DNA of 64,000 nucleotides from Pseudanabaena sp. PCC 6802 (lineage in GTDB: Bacteria > Cyanobacteriota > Cyanobacteriia > Pseudanabaenales > Pseudanabaenaceae). How positions within the stretch are numbered: the first letter of the stretch is position 1; each line of letters begins with the position of its first letter. The notes below the pieces were generated by a model that did no database searches, was not told the origin of the DNA, and saw only the letters and a program-made list of their open reading frames with translations. Of the stretch, positions 42,166-49,715 are shown piece by piece. Both the position numbers and the translations under genes were made by a program. The stretch is taken from positions 1,061,966-1,125,965 of the forward strand of contig NZ_KB235914.1 of NCBI RefSeq assembly GCF_000332175.1. Reading direction: 5' to 3'.

Positions 42166-43557
42166 ATGACATACAGTACCTCTGATAAATCAGTTGATGA
42201 ATCACTAGATAAATCAGTTGATGAACCGCTAGATAAATCAGTTGATGAATTGCTAGATGGATCGCTAGGTCGAACAGTTGATGAAGCGATTGATGGATCG
42301 ATCGAGCAAAAACAGCCTCCTTCGCCAAAGCCGTCACGGAAGAGGTGGGGGCTGTGGCTGGGAGGTGCATTGTTGCTAGCAGGCGGAGTTTGGGGTATTC
42401 TGCAATTCAACCGTTCGACCCATGCACCAGATGCTGTGTCCGTTCCTGCGATCGCAGTCGAGACCCTGACCGTTCGCTCCCAACCCATCGTTAGTACCCT
42501 GGAGCTTTCCGGTACGATTCGCCCTGTAGAGCAGGCAACCCTGTCAACGCGGGTGATGGGACGGATTACCCAGTTGTCTCTAGAATCTGGCGATCGCTTC
42601 CATAAAGGAGATATTCTTACCCGTATTGATGTTATGGATATGACTGCCCAAACCACTCAGGCGCAGTCGGCTGTTGCCCAAGCTCGGGCGGAAGTAGTTC
42701 GCGCCCAGGCAAGCCTGAACCAATTAAAGTCCCAAAAACTGGAGGCTGAGGCAGCCCTGCGATTGGCACAGATCGAACAGTCTCGGATGGCGCAACTGCA
42801 AGTCGAAGGAGTAGTCGCCCAATCTCGACTAGACGAGGCGAACACCGCCCTGGATACAGCCAGAGCTAGAGTCGCGCAGGCAGAAGCAGGTATCCGACAG
42901 GCGCAAGCTGCGATCGACCAGGCTCTCGCTGCGGTGAACCGAGCGGAGGCCAGCGTGACCTCAGCATCTGTAAGCGAAAGCTACGGAAAGGTAATTGCCC
43001 CCTTTGATGGGGTCGTGGTTCAGAAGCTAGCTTACGAAGGTGAAATGGCGGCTCCCGGTACGGCATTGCTGAAAGTCGAAAATCCAGACAAACTCCAGTT
43101 AGAGATTTCTGTACCTGAAGGGAACTTGCGTTTCGTGCGCGTTGGGCAACCAGTCAAAGTAAGGGTCGATGCTACCAATCGAGACATCAATGCTAAGATT
43201 CAACAAATCGTTCCGGCAGCAGACCCCAACTCCCGCAGTTTCCTGGTTAAGATCCCTCTGAGCAATTCTGCTAGCTCGATCTCTGGGATGTTTGGGCGAA
43301 TTGACCTGCCATTAGGCGAAAAACAGGAAGCAATTCTCATCCCTACCACCGCCCTGATGCAGCGGGGGCAATTACAAGGGGTTTATGTGGTGGAAACTAA
43401 CGAATCTCAAGCGATTGCTGTTTTGCGCTGGGTGAAAACCGGGAAAGTGCAAAATGGACGAGTAGAGATCGTGGCAGGATTGACGGCAGGCGATCGCATT
43501 ATTACCAATAACATCGCTCATATGGCCGACGGACAGCCTATCACTTTTAGCAATTAA
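42166..43557 (+). CDS. RND efflux pump periplasmic adaptor (HlyD/MFP family)
   Basis: 463 residues. The cytoplasmic N-terminus is an unusual acidic repeat (DKSVDESL repeated three times, residues 7-30), followed by a basic patch and one membrane segment (LWLGGALLLAGGVWGIL, about 60-80). The adaptor fold follows: RPVEQATLSTRVMGRITQLSLESGDRFHKGDILTRID (lipoyl half), a coiled-coil hairpin rich in Ala/Gln/Arg (about 170-260), GKVIAPFDGVVVQKLAYEGEMAAPGTALLKVE, and a C-terminal barrel. It should bridge the RND pump at 44906-48292 and an outer-membrane channel. No TolC-like gene is in the cluster. It is followed after 69 bp by the mini-thioredoxin gene. Confidence 0.92.
   Translation: MTYSTSDKSVDESLDKSVDEPLDKSVDELLDGSLGRTVDEAIDGSIEQKQPPSPKPSRKRWGLWLGGALLLAGGVWGILQFNRSTHAPDAVSVPAIAVETLTVRSQPIVSTLELSGTIRPVEQATLSTRVMGRITQLSLESGDRFHKGDILTRIDVMDMTAQTTQAQSAVAQARAEVVRAQASLNQLKSQKLEAEAALRLAQIEQSRMAQLQVEGVVAQSRLDEANTALDTARARVAQAEAGIRQAQAAIDQALAAVNRAEASVTSASVSESYGKVIAPFDGVVVQKLAYEGEMAAPGTALLKVENPDKLQLEISVPEGNLRFVRVGQPVKVRVDATNRDINAKIQQIVPAADPNSRSFLVKIPLSNSASSISGMFGRIDLPLGEKQEAILIPTTALMQRGQLQGVYVVETNESQAIAVLRWVKTGKVQNGRVEIVAGLTAGDRIITNNIAHMADGQPITFSN
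42184..42255 (+). repeat. Three in-frame 24-bp tandem repeats in the adaptor gene
   Basis: GATAAATCAGTTGATGAA followed by a variable CTA-ending hexamer occurs three times (42184-42207, 42208-42231, 42232-42255), and degenerates into GATGGATCGCTAGG. The unit encodes DKSVDE-x-L and is 24 bp, so copy-number change keeps the reading frame. It lies in the cytoplasmic tail ahead of the membrane anchor. Confidence 0.85.
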
Positions 43558-43626
43558 TCCACACGACCCATGACTTTTACTATCTAGAGTTGCTCGCAAG
43601 TTTTTATTCTATAAGGAGATTGAGAA

Positions 43627-43878
43627 ATGAGCGCGATCGAAGTTGAAATATTAGGAACAGGTTGTAAGAAGTGCCAACAATTGGCAGCAAATGCTAAAGA
43701 GGCGATTGCTAAACTCGGCATTGACGCTGAAGTAATACACATTACAGATGTAGTTGAAATCACTAAGCGGGGAGTCATGTCTACTCCAGCATTTGCAGTG
43801 AATAAGACCGTAATTAGCCAGGGGCAGATCGTTTCTCCCGATCGAATTCAGCAGCGCCTTCAGGAACTCATATCCTAA
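43627..43878 (+). CDS. Small thioredoxin-fold redox protein (CxxC)
   Basis: 83 residues. VEILGTGCKKCQQLAANAKEAI contains the CKKC active pair (Cys13, Cys16), and VMSTPAFAVNKTVISQG has the cis-proline loop. This is the short 'redox-active disulfide protein' family (TM0996/MTH895 type), often encoded beside ArsP/YraQ permeases. It has no signal peptide and is cytoplasmic. It probably delivers or reduces a thiol-bound substrate for the permease gene 20 bp downstream. Confidence 0.9.
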   Translation: MSAIEVEILGTGCKKCQQLAANAKEAIAKLGIDAEVIHITDVVEITKRGVMSTPAFAVNKTVISQGQIVSPDRIQQRLQELIS

Positions 43879-43898
43879 CCTAGTTAAGGAGTCAACTG

Positions 43899-44891
43899 AT
43901 GTTCGATCCGTTTTATCCATTTGACTGGCTTGCAACTCAACTGGTAGTGCAGTTATTTCGCTTGCCGATCGATTCTCATTTAGGGTCTAGTCTCCATTTC
44001 TTTTTCTATGACGTTCCTAAAGTGTTGACTCTGCTGATTGTCATCAGTTTTACCATTGGCACGATCGAAGGACTGCTACCACCGGAAAAGGTGAAAAATT
44101 GGCTCAGTGGGAAGCGCACAATTCTGGGAAATATCATGGCAGCAACAGTAGGGATTGTCACACCCTTTTGCTCCTGTTCGGCGGTGCCGCTATTCATTGG
44201 ATTGCTGGAAGGGGGCGTTCCGGTTGGTGTGACCTTCTCCTATCTAATTTCGGCTCCCATGACGAATGAAATTGCGATCGCCCTACTATGGGGATTGTTT
44301 GGCTTAAAAGTTACGCTCATCTACATTAGCTTTGGGGTGACTTTAGCCATCTTCTCTGGTTACATCATCGGACAATTAAAACTCGAGCATTGGGTTGAAC
44401 CCTTTGTCTGGGAGATGCAAAAGGTGCGATCGCTAGAAAATGTGAATGGCAATAGTCCATTGCCAACCCAAATCAATTGGAAACATGAATTTCAGCAAGG
44501 CTGGTACGCAGCTAGGGAAATTTTGCAAACAGTCTGGCTCTACGTTGTAATTGGGATTGGAGTCGGAGCTGTGATTCATGGACTTATTCCTACTGAGTTA
44601 GTCGTTCAATGGGCGGGGCGGGGCAACCCCTTCGCAGTCCCGATTGCTGTCCTCATTGGTGCTCCTCTTTATGCCAATATTGCGGGCGTTCTCCCGATTA
44701 CCGAAGCGCTGGTCAATAAAGGGATGCCCCTGGGGACGGTTCTGGCTTTCACCATGTCAGTCACAGCCATCTCATTCCCAGAAATGGTAATTTTGCGAAA
44801 AGTCCTATGTCCTCAGTTTCTCATTGTGTTTGCCAGTCTGGTTATTATTGGCATTATCACCATCGGATATCTGTTTAATGCTGTGATTTAA
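43899..44891 (+). CDS. ArsP/YraQ-type (DUF318) permease
   Basis: 330 residues with eight or more membrane segments. The hallmark is GIVTPFCSCSAVPLFIGLLEGGVPVGVTFSYLISAPMTNEI, with the Cys-Ser-Cys pair at residues 91-93. The symmetrical second half contains GAPLYANIAGVLPITEALVNKG. ArsP proteins export trivalent organoarsenicals; other members of the family are called copper or zinc exporters, or sulfur-compound permeases. The substrate cannot be read here. The order of mini-thioredoxin then permease is common, which suggests thiol-linked substrate handling. Confidence 0.92.
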   Translation: MFDPFYPFDWLATQLVVQLFRLPIDSHLGSSLHFFFYDVPKVLTLLIVISFTIGTIEGLLPPEKVKNWLSGKRTILGNIMAATVGIVTPFCSCSAVPLFIGLLEGGVPVGVTFSYLISAPMTNEIAIALLWGLFGLKVTLIYISFGVTLAIFSGYIIGQLKLEHWVEPFVWEMQKVRSLENVNGNSPLPTQINWKHEFQQGWYAAREILQTVWLYVVIGIGVGAVIHGLIPTELVVQWAGRGNPFAVPIAVLIGAPLYANIAGVLPITEALVNKGMPLGTVLAFTMSVTAISFPEMVILRKVLCPQFLIVFASLVIIGIITIGYLFNAVI

Positions 44892-44905
44892 GGATAAACT
44901 AAATC

Positions 44906-47900
44906 ATGAATAGCGAACCAAAGGGTCATCAACATGCCTCTCTGCAACATCATAAGCTAGGCTTCGTCGGTAACTTAGCCAAAAAATTTATCGACTCCAA
45001 ACTGACCCCACTAATTATCCTAATGGCATTACTGTTAGGAATTGGCGCAACTTTGATTCTACCACGGGAAGAGGAACCGCAAATTACCGTACCGATGGCA
45101 GATGTGTTCGTGCAAATGCCTGGAGCATCGGCAAAGGATGTCGAGCAGCGCGTCACCGCGCCGATGGAAAAGTTAATCAAGGAACTGCCTGGCGTGGAAT
45201 ACGTCTACTCTACTTCGCGCCCTGGATCTTCTCTAGTAATCGTGCGATTTCTTGTGGGACAGAATACAGAAGATTCTATCGTTCGGCTTTACAACAAACT
45301 CTACGCTAACTTTGACAAGATTCCCCCTGGCGCTTCGCAACCGTTGATTAAGTCCCGCTCGATCGATGACGTACCTGTTCTCACTCTGACGTTGTGGGGA
45401 GAGCAGGCTACTGGCGCAGAATTGCGACAAATTGCGACTCAACTGGACGAACAAATCAAGCAGATACCTGATGTTTCCGAAACTACGATTATTGGAGGGC
45501 AGAAGCGACAACTCCGAGTCGACCTCGATCCAATTCGACTAAATGCGTTTGGATTGACACCGCTCGAAATCTCGAAGGCACTTCAGTCTCAGAATACCGA
45601 ACTTGCTAGCGGTGCTTTAAGTAAAAATAATCAATCGTTTCTGGTCAGAACCCAAAGTTTTATCCGATCGGCAGTCGATGCCGAAGGACTGACGATCGCC
45701 GTTGCCAACAATCGGCCCGTCTATTTGCGGGATGTAGCAACGGTTACGGATGGCTTGGAAGAACCAGCTAGCTACGTATTTTTTGGGCGAGGAAGTACGC
45801 GATCGGAAGAACATAAAAACAAAAAGGAGCAAGCTACTGAAAATACTGGCGAAACTGAAGCTGTGACGATCGCGATCGCTAAACGCGGTGGAGCCAATGC
45901 CATTCAAGTATCTCATCGGGTTTTGCACAAACTGGAGCAGATCGAGCGTAATTACATCCCTAAGAACGTACATTTGACCGTTACTCGCGACTACGGCGAA
46001 ACAGCCGCCGAACGTTCTAACGAACTGCTGTTTCACATGGCCATCGCGATAGGTTCCGTCACTTTGCTGATGTGGGTTGCGATGGGCAAGAAAGAGGCAA
46101 TTGTCGTTGCAGTATCAATTCCCGTGACATTGTCGCTAACCCTGGCCAGCTTTGTTTTTTATGGATTTACGCTCAATCGGGTGACGTTCTTTGCTTTAAT
46201 CTTCTCGATTGGGATTCTGGTAGACGATGCGATCGTGGTCGTCGAAAATGTCGGTCGTCATCTGGAACTACCAGCAAATAAAACGCGCTTGAAACTATCT
46301 GCCAATCGCCGTCGCACCCTGAAACAGATCGTACTGGAATCTGTGGATGAGGTTGGGAATCCCACAATTTTAGCAACTGCGACAGTAATTGCGGCAATCT
46401 TGCCCATGGCTTTTGTGGGTGGCTTGATGGGACCCTATATGCGCCCAATTCCGTTGGGAGCTTCTGCTGCCATGATCTTTTCGGCACTGGTCGCCTTCAT
46501 TGTCGTTCCCTGGACGACGATGCGGGTATTCACTGGCTCCAGTCATGCCGATCGCGATCGCGCAGAAGATGTCCTGAGTCGAATGTATCGGCGCTTTATG
46601 TATCCTCTGGTGCATTACCCGAAGCGGGGAACGACTTTTTTGATCGCAACGGCACTAGCTCTAGTGTTGATTGTAGGCGGTTTGGCGGGATTTCGTTTAG
46701 TCATTCTCAAAATGCTACCCTTTGACAATAAGAGCGAGTTACAGGTAGTGATCGATATGCCTGAAGGTTCGACGCTCGAGCAAACTGCTAAAGTAACCAG
46801 AGAAATGGGTCAGTATCTTGTCACTATCCCTGAAGTAGTCCACTATCAAAGTTATGTCGGTACGGCTTCGCCCTATAACTTCAACGGCTTGGTGAGGCAT
46901 TACTTTTTACGCTCGGGATCGAATGTTGCGGATATTCAGGTGAACTTTTTGCCTAAAGGCGATCGTCACCTGCAGAGCCACGATATTGCCAAAACCATGC
47001 GCCCTAAATTGAAGGAAATTGCCGATCGCTATGGTGCGCGCCTTCAGGTCGCTGAAATTCCACCTGGCCCTCCCGTGCTGCAAACCCTGGTGACCGAAGT
47101 GTACGGCCCCGACTACAAAGAACAAATCGCCCTCGCCAAGCAAATTTATCAGTTGTACCGCTCGACCGATGGTGTAGTTGATGCGAACTGGTATGTAGAA
47201 GCGCCACAGACCGACTATCGATTGGCGATCGATCGCGAGAAAGCCGCGCTGAACGGCATTACTGCCGCCCAAATTTCAGAAGTCTTGCAAATGTCGCTTT
47301 CCGGTCAAAATGTCGGACTGTTACACGACGAAAATGCCCGCGAGGATGTGGCGATTCACTTGCGCTTCAGCCAGTCGAGTCGCACCAGTCTCGACGATCT
47401 GAAATCTCTTAATCTCAAGGGAGCGAGTGGGAATTTAGTGCCGCTGAGCGCGCTGGTAAAGACGGAAACTACCACGGCAGATACCAGTATTTATCACAAA
47501 AACTTGCAACCTGTCGTGTATATTTTGGGCGACGTTTCCGGCAGGGTAGAGAGTGCGGTCTATGCCATGCTCGACCTGCAACCAAAGATCGACAAGCTAA
47601 TTCCTGCGACAGGGGCAAAAATCCAGACCTACCTCACCGAACAACCCCAAAACACCGAAACCTATGCGATTAAATGGGATGGGGAATGGCAAGTCACCTA
47701 TGAAGTCTTCCGCGATCTTGGCATTGCCTTTGCAGTGGTAATGGTGCTGATTTACGCGCTGGTTGTGGGCTGGTTCCAATCGTTTACAACCCCATTGGCA
47801 ATCATGGTAGCGATTCCCTTCTCGCTGGTTGGAATTATGCCCGCTCACTGGCTGATGGGATCGTTCTTCACGGCAACCTCGATGATTGGCTTTATTGCTG

Positions 47901-48292
47901 GCGCTGGAATTGTCGTGCGTAATTCGATCATCCTCGTAGATTTTATCGAATTACGCCTGCAAGAAGGAATGCCCCTGGAAGAAGCCGTAATCGATGCTGG
48001 AGCAGTACGATTCCGTCCCATGTTACTAACTGCCGCCGCTGTAATTGTGGGATCGGCAATTATCCTAACTGACCCAATTTTCCAGGGATTAGCAATCTCA
48101 CTGATGGCAGGTGAAGTTGCATCGTTGCTGCTATCGCGATCTGCGGTTCCGATTCTTTACTATAAACTATGGCATCATCGAAAATCGAACTATAAGAATT
48201 TCGAGCGCGATGAGGGTAGCGAGACGATCGCTCGCCTCGCGCCATCATCCGATCGCCCGATCGGTTCATCATCTCAATACCCGTTAGAGTAA
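44906..48292 (+). CDS. RND-family efflux transporter
   Basis: 1128 residues with the AcrB-like layout: a membrane helix near 37-52 ([17 protein letters not shown]), then porter and docking loops, a central block of helices ([18 protein letters not shown]... [25 protein letters not shown], with the conserved Asp pair in helix 4 for proton transfer), and a second half ([36 protein letters not shown]). The early motif [30 protein letters not shown] marks the branch. It is neither a CusA-type HME pump (no Met triad is visible) nor a clear HAE1 drug pump. An unusual charged loop ([18 protein letters not shown], about 302-319) is present. It partners with the adaptor at 42166-43557. Confidence 0.93.
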   Translation: MNSEPKGHQHASLQHHKLGFVGNLAKKFIDSKLTPLIILMALLLGIGATLILPREEEPQITVPMADVFVQMPGASAKDVEQRVTAPMEKLIKELPGVEYVYSTSRPGSSLVIVRFLVGQNTEDSIVRLYNKLYANFDKIPPGASQPLIKSRSIDDVPVLTLTLWGEQATGAELRQIATQLDEQIKQIPDVSETTIIGGQKRQLRVDLDPIRLNAFGLTPLEISKALQSQNTELASGALSKNNQSFLVRTQSFIRSAVDAEGLTIAVANNRPVYLRDVATVTDGLEEPASYVFFGRGSTRSEEHKNKKEQATENTGETEAVTIAIAKRGGANAIQVSHRVLHKLEQIERNYIPKNVHLTVTRDYGETAAERSNELLFHMAIAIGSVTLLMWVAMGKKEAIVVAVSIPVTLSLTLASFVFYGFTLNRVTFFALIFSIGILVDDAIVVVENVGRHLELPANKTRLKLSANRRRTLKQIVLESVDEVGNPTILATATVIAAILPMAFVGGLMGPYMRPIPLGASAAMIFSALVAFIVVPWTTMRVFTGSSHADRDRAEDVLSRMYRRFMYPLVHYPKRGTTFLIATALALVLIVGGLAGFRLVILKMLPFDNKSELQVVIDMPEGSTLEQTAKVTREMGQYLVTIPEVVHYQSYVGTASPYNFNGLVRHYFLRSGSNVADIQVNFLPKGDRHLQSHDIAKTMRPKLKEIADRYGARLQVAEIPPGPPVLQTLVTEVYGPDYKEQIALAKQIYQLYRSTDGVVDANWYVEAPQTDYRLAIDREKAALNGITAAQISEVLQMSLSGQNVGLLHDENAREDVAIHLRFSQSSRTSLDDLKSLNLKGASGNLVPLSALVKTETTTADTSIYHKNLQPVVYILGDVSGRVESAVYAMLDLQPKIDKLIPATGAKIQTYLTEQPQNTETYAIKWDGEWQVTYEVFRDLGIAFAVVMVLIYALVVGWFQSFTTPLAIMVAIPFSLVGIMPAHWLMGSFFTATSMIGFIAGAGIVVRNSIILVDFIELRLQEGMPLEEAVIDAGAVRFRPMLLTAAAVIVGSAIILTDPIFQGLAISLMAGEVASLLLSRSAVPILYYKLWHHRKSNYKNFERDEGSETIARLAPSSDRPIGSSSQYPLE

Positions 48293-48294
48293 TC

Positions 48295-48972
48295 ATGCAA
48301 CCCATCCATATCTCCTACTTCTCTGATGTTCTCTGTATTTGGGCATACATTTCTCAGATTCGTCTTGATGAATTGGTGACAAATTTTCAAGACAAGATTG
48401 CCATCGACTATCACTTCGTTTCGATCTTTGGCAACGCCCGCGAAAAGTTAGAAAATCGCTGGCGCGATCGCGGTGGTTTACAAGGGTATAGCGAACACGT
48501 TCGGGAGGTGGCAAAAAAATTCGACCATATTACCGTTCACCCTGATATTTGGACTAACGTTGCGCCGCCTTCATCAATGTCCTGTCACCTGTTTCTTCAT
48601 GCCGTTCAGTTACTCGAAATGAAGGGGATAGTCGAACCATCAGAAAAGATGTTCGAAAAGGCAACCTGGGCGTTTCGGGAGGCATTTTTTACCAAACTGG
48701 CAAACGTCTGCGATCGCGAGGTGCAGTATAAAATCGCTCAGGAGCTAGAGTTGCCGATCGCCGCCATCCAGGCTCAGATCGATAGCGGCGAGGCCCATGC
48801 GCTGCTATCTAAGGACTTTGAGCAGGCTAAAGAGCATACCGTTACCGTCAGTCCCACCCTGATTTTTAATGAAGGGCGACAACGGCTCAATGGGAATGTG
48901 GGTTACCGCGCGATCGAAGCCAATATTCGGGAGTTGCTGCACAATCCACCTGATGAAGCATCCTGGTGCTAA
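48295..48972 (+). CDS. DsbA-fold (FrnE-like) oxidoreductase with a single active-site cysteine
   Basis: 225 residues. IHISYFSDVLCIWAYISQIRLDEL aligns with the DsbA/FrnE active site, where CPWC is expected; only the first Cys (Cys14) remains, followed by IWAY. The alpha-helical insert and VTVSPTLIFNEGRQRLNGNVGYRAIEANIREL with the cis-Pro loop follow the family. A C-terminal Cys (SWC, Cys225) and others in the insert could substitute. There is no signal peptide, so it is probably cytoplasmic. It starts 2 bp after the RND stop, so they are coupled. Glutathione S-transferase kappa/isomerase-like activity is an alternative to disulfide exchange. Confidence 0.85.
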   Translation: MQPIHISYFSDVLCIWAYISQIRLDELVTNFQDKIAIDYHFVSIFGNAREKLENRWRDRGGLQGYSEHVREVAKKFDHITVHPDIWTNVAPPSSMSCHLFLHAVQLLEMKGIVEPSEKMFEKATWAFREAFFTKLANVCDREVQYKIAQELELPIAAIQAQIDSGEAHALLSKDFEQAKEHTVTVSPTLIFNEGRQRLNGNVGYRAIEANIRELLHNPPDEASWC

Positions 48973-48995
48973 CTATGCATCAACTCATTGTCTGC

Positions 48996-49108
48996 TATAG
49001 CACTTTTCAATTGAGAACGGGTTTTATTGATGGGGTGAAGGGGTTCCACCCCTTCTTGGGGGCAACGCCCCCAAACCCCCTACTCTTTCCGATCTGAAAA
49101 CTGCTATA
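48996..49108. mobile_element. Family B miniature element, copy 6
   Basis: 113 bp, from TATAGCACTTTTCAATTG to CTGAAAACTGCTATA. It begins 23 bp after the DsbA stop codon and is followed 7 bp later by a family A copy, so the two families are in tandem here. Its stems could act as a transcription terminator for the eight-gene cluster. Confidence 0.8.
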
Positions 49109-49114
49109 GCGCTT

Positions 49115-49214
49115 TTATCGCCGCAGACAGATCTGTTAGGACAGGGGGTGTGGGGGGCTGTTACCCGACACGCAGGGGGGGCACCCCGTCCTGAGCCAGT
49201 GGCTATAGCTATAA
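49115..49214. repeat. Family A miniature palindromic repeat, copy 4
   Basis: It runs from TTATCGCCGCAGACAGATC to GCCAGTGGCTATAGCTATAA with GTTAGGACAGGGGGTG as in copy 2. The central stem is altered (GGGGGGCTGTTACCCGAC). The start is 6 bp from the preceding family B element. Confidence 0.75.
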
Positions 49215-49271
49215 GTGGCATTTGGGACTAAAATCCAGTAATATTTATGCATTATGTAACTATGCTGAATT

Positions 49272-49715
49272 ATGCAATTTCAAACGCCAGCGCAAGAAGC
49301 TTGCTACGATAAGATTGCCCTGTGGATGCGGGAAATCTTTGGTAAATTTCCCTGTGCCAGACAAGATGTACCAGGATTAGGTCTGTTTATGGGATCTGCC
49401 CTGGTGGAAGTACTGATTTTTCCCTGGGGTGAGGACGATGCCACGATCAATGCTCGTTCCTATGTAGTTACAGATATCGAGCGGAAGCCAGATTTGATGC
49501 GGTTCTTGTTAGAGGAAAATGCCAGGATGATCTTTGGCGCGTTTGGACTTGATGTCAACGGCGATATCATTTTCGAGCATTCAATTGTTGGCTCCACCTG
49601 CGATAAGAAAGAGTTAGAATCCTCAGTACGCGCCGTGCTAGAAATTGCTGACGAATATGATGATAAAATTGTAGCCCAATGGGGCGGGCAGCGGGCGCTA
49701 GATCGGATCAGGTAA
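49272..49715 (+). CDS. YbjN-domain protein
   Basis: 147 residues. The compact alpha/beta fold of the YbjN/type III secretion chaperone-like family is suggested by FPCARQDVPGLGLFMGSALVEVLIFPWGEDDATINARSYVVTDI, MRFLLEENARMIFGAFGLDVNGDIIFEHSI and SSVRAVLEIADEYDDKIV. Cyanobacterial members are common and uncharacterised. It is monocistronic. Its stop overlaps the end of recG on the opposite strand by 8 bp, so there is no room for a separate terminator. Confidence 0.85.
   Translation: MQFQTPAQEACYDKIALWMREIFGKFPCARQDVPGLGLFMGSALVEVLIFPWGEDDATINARSYVVTDIERKPDLMRFLLEENARMIFGAFGLDVNGDIIFEHSIVGSTCDKKELESSVRAVLEIADEYDDKIVAQWGGQRALDRIR

Noticed and set aside
42057-42656. 199-residue minus-strand frame opposite the RND adaptor
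   Set aside because: It is a shadow of the adaptor gene; its SSTDLSS repeats are the antisense of the 24-bp repeats.
49024-49221. Short frames inside miniature elements (also at 21564, 30885, 40440 and 63025)
   Set aside because: They encode the GC-rich stems of the repeats (Gly/Pro/Arg-rich words) and are spurious, although such frames are often annotated as hypothetical proteins.
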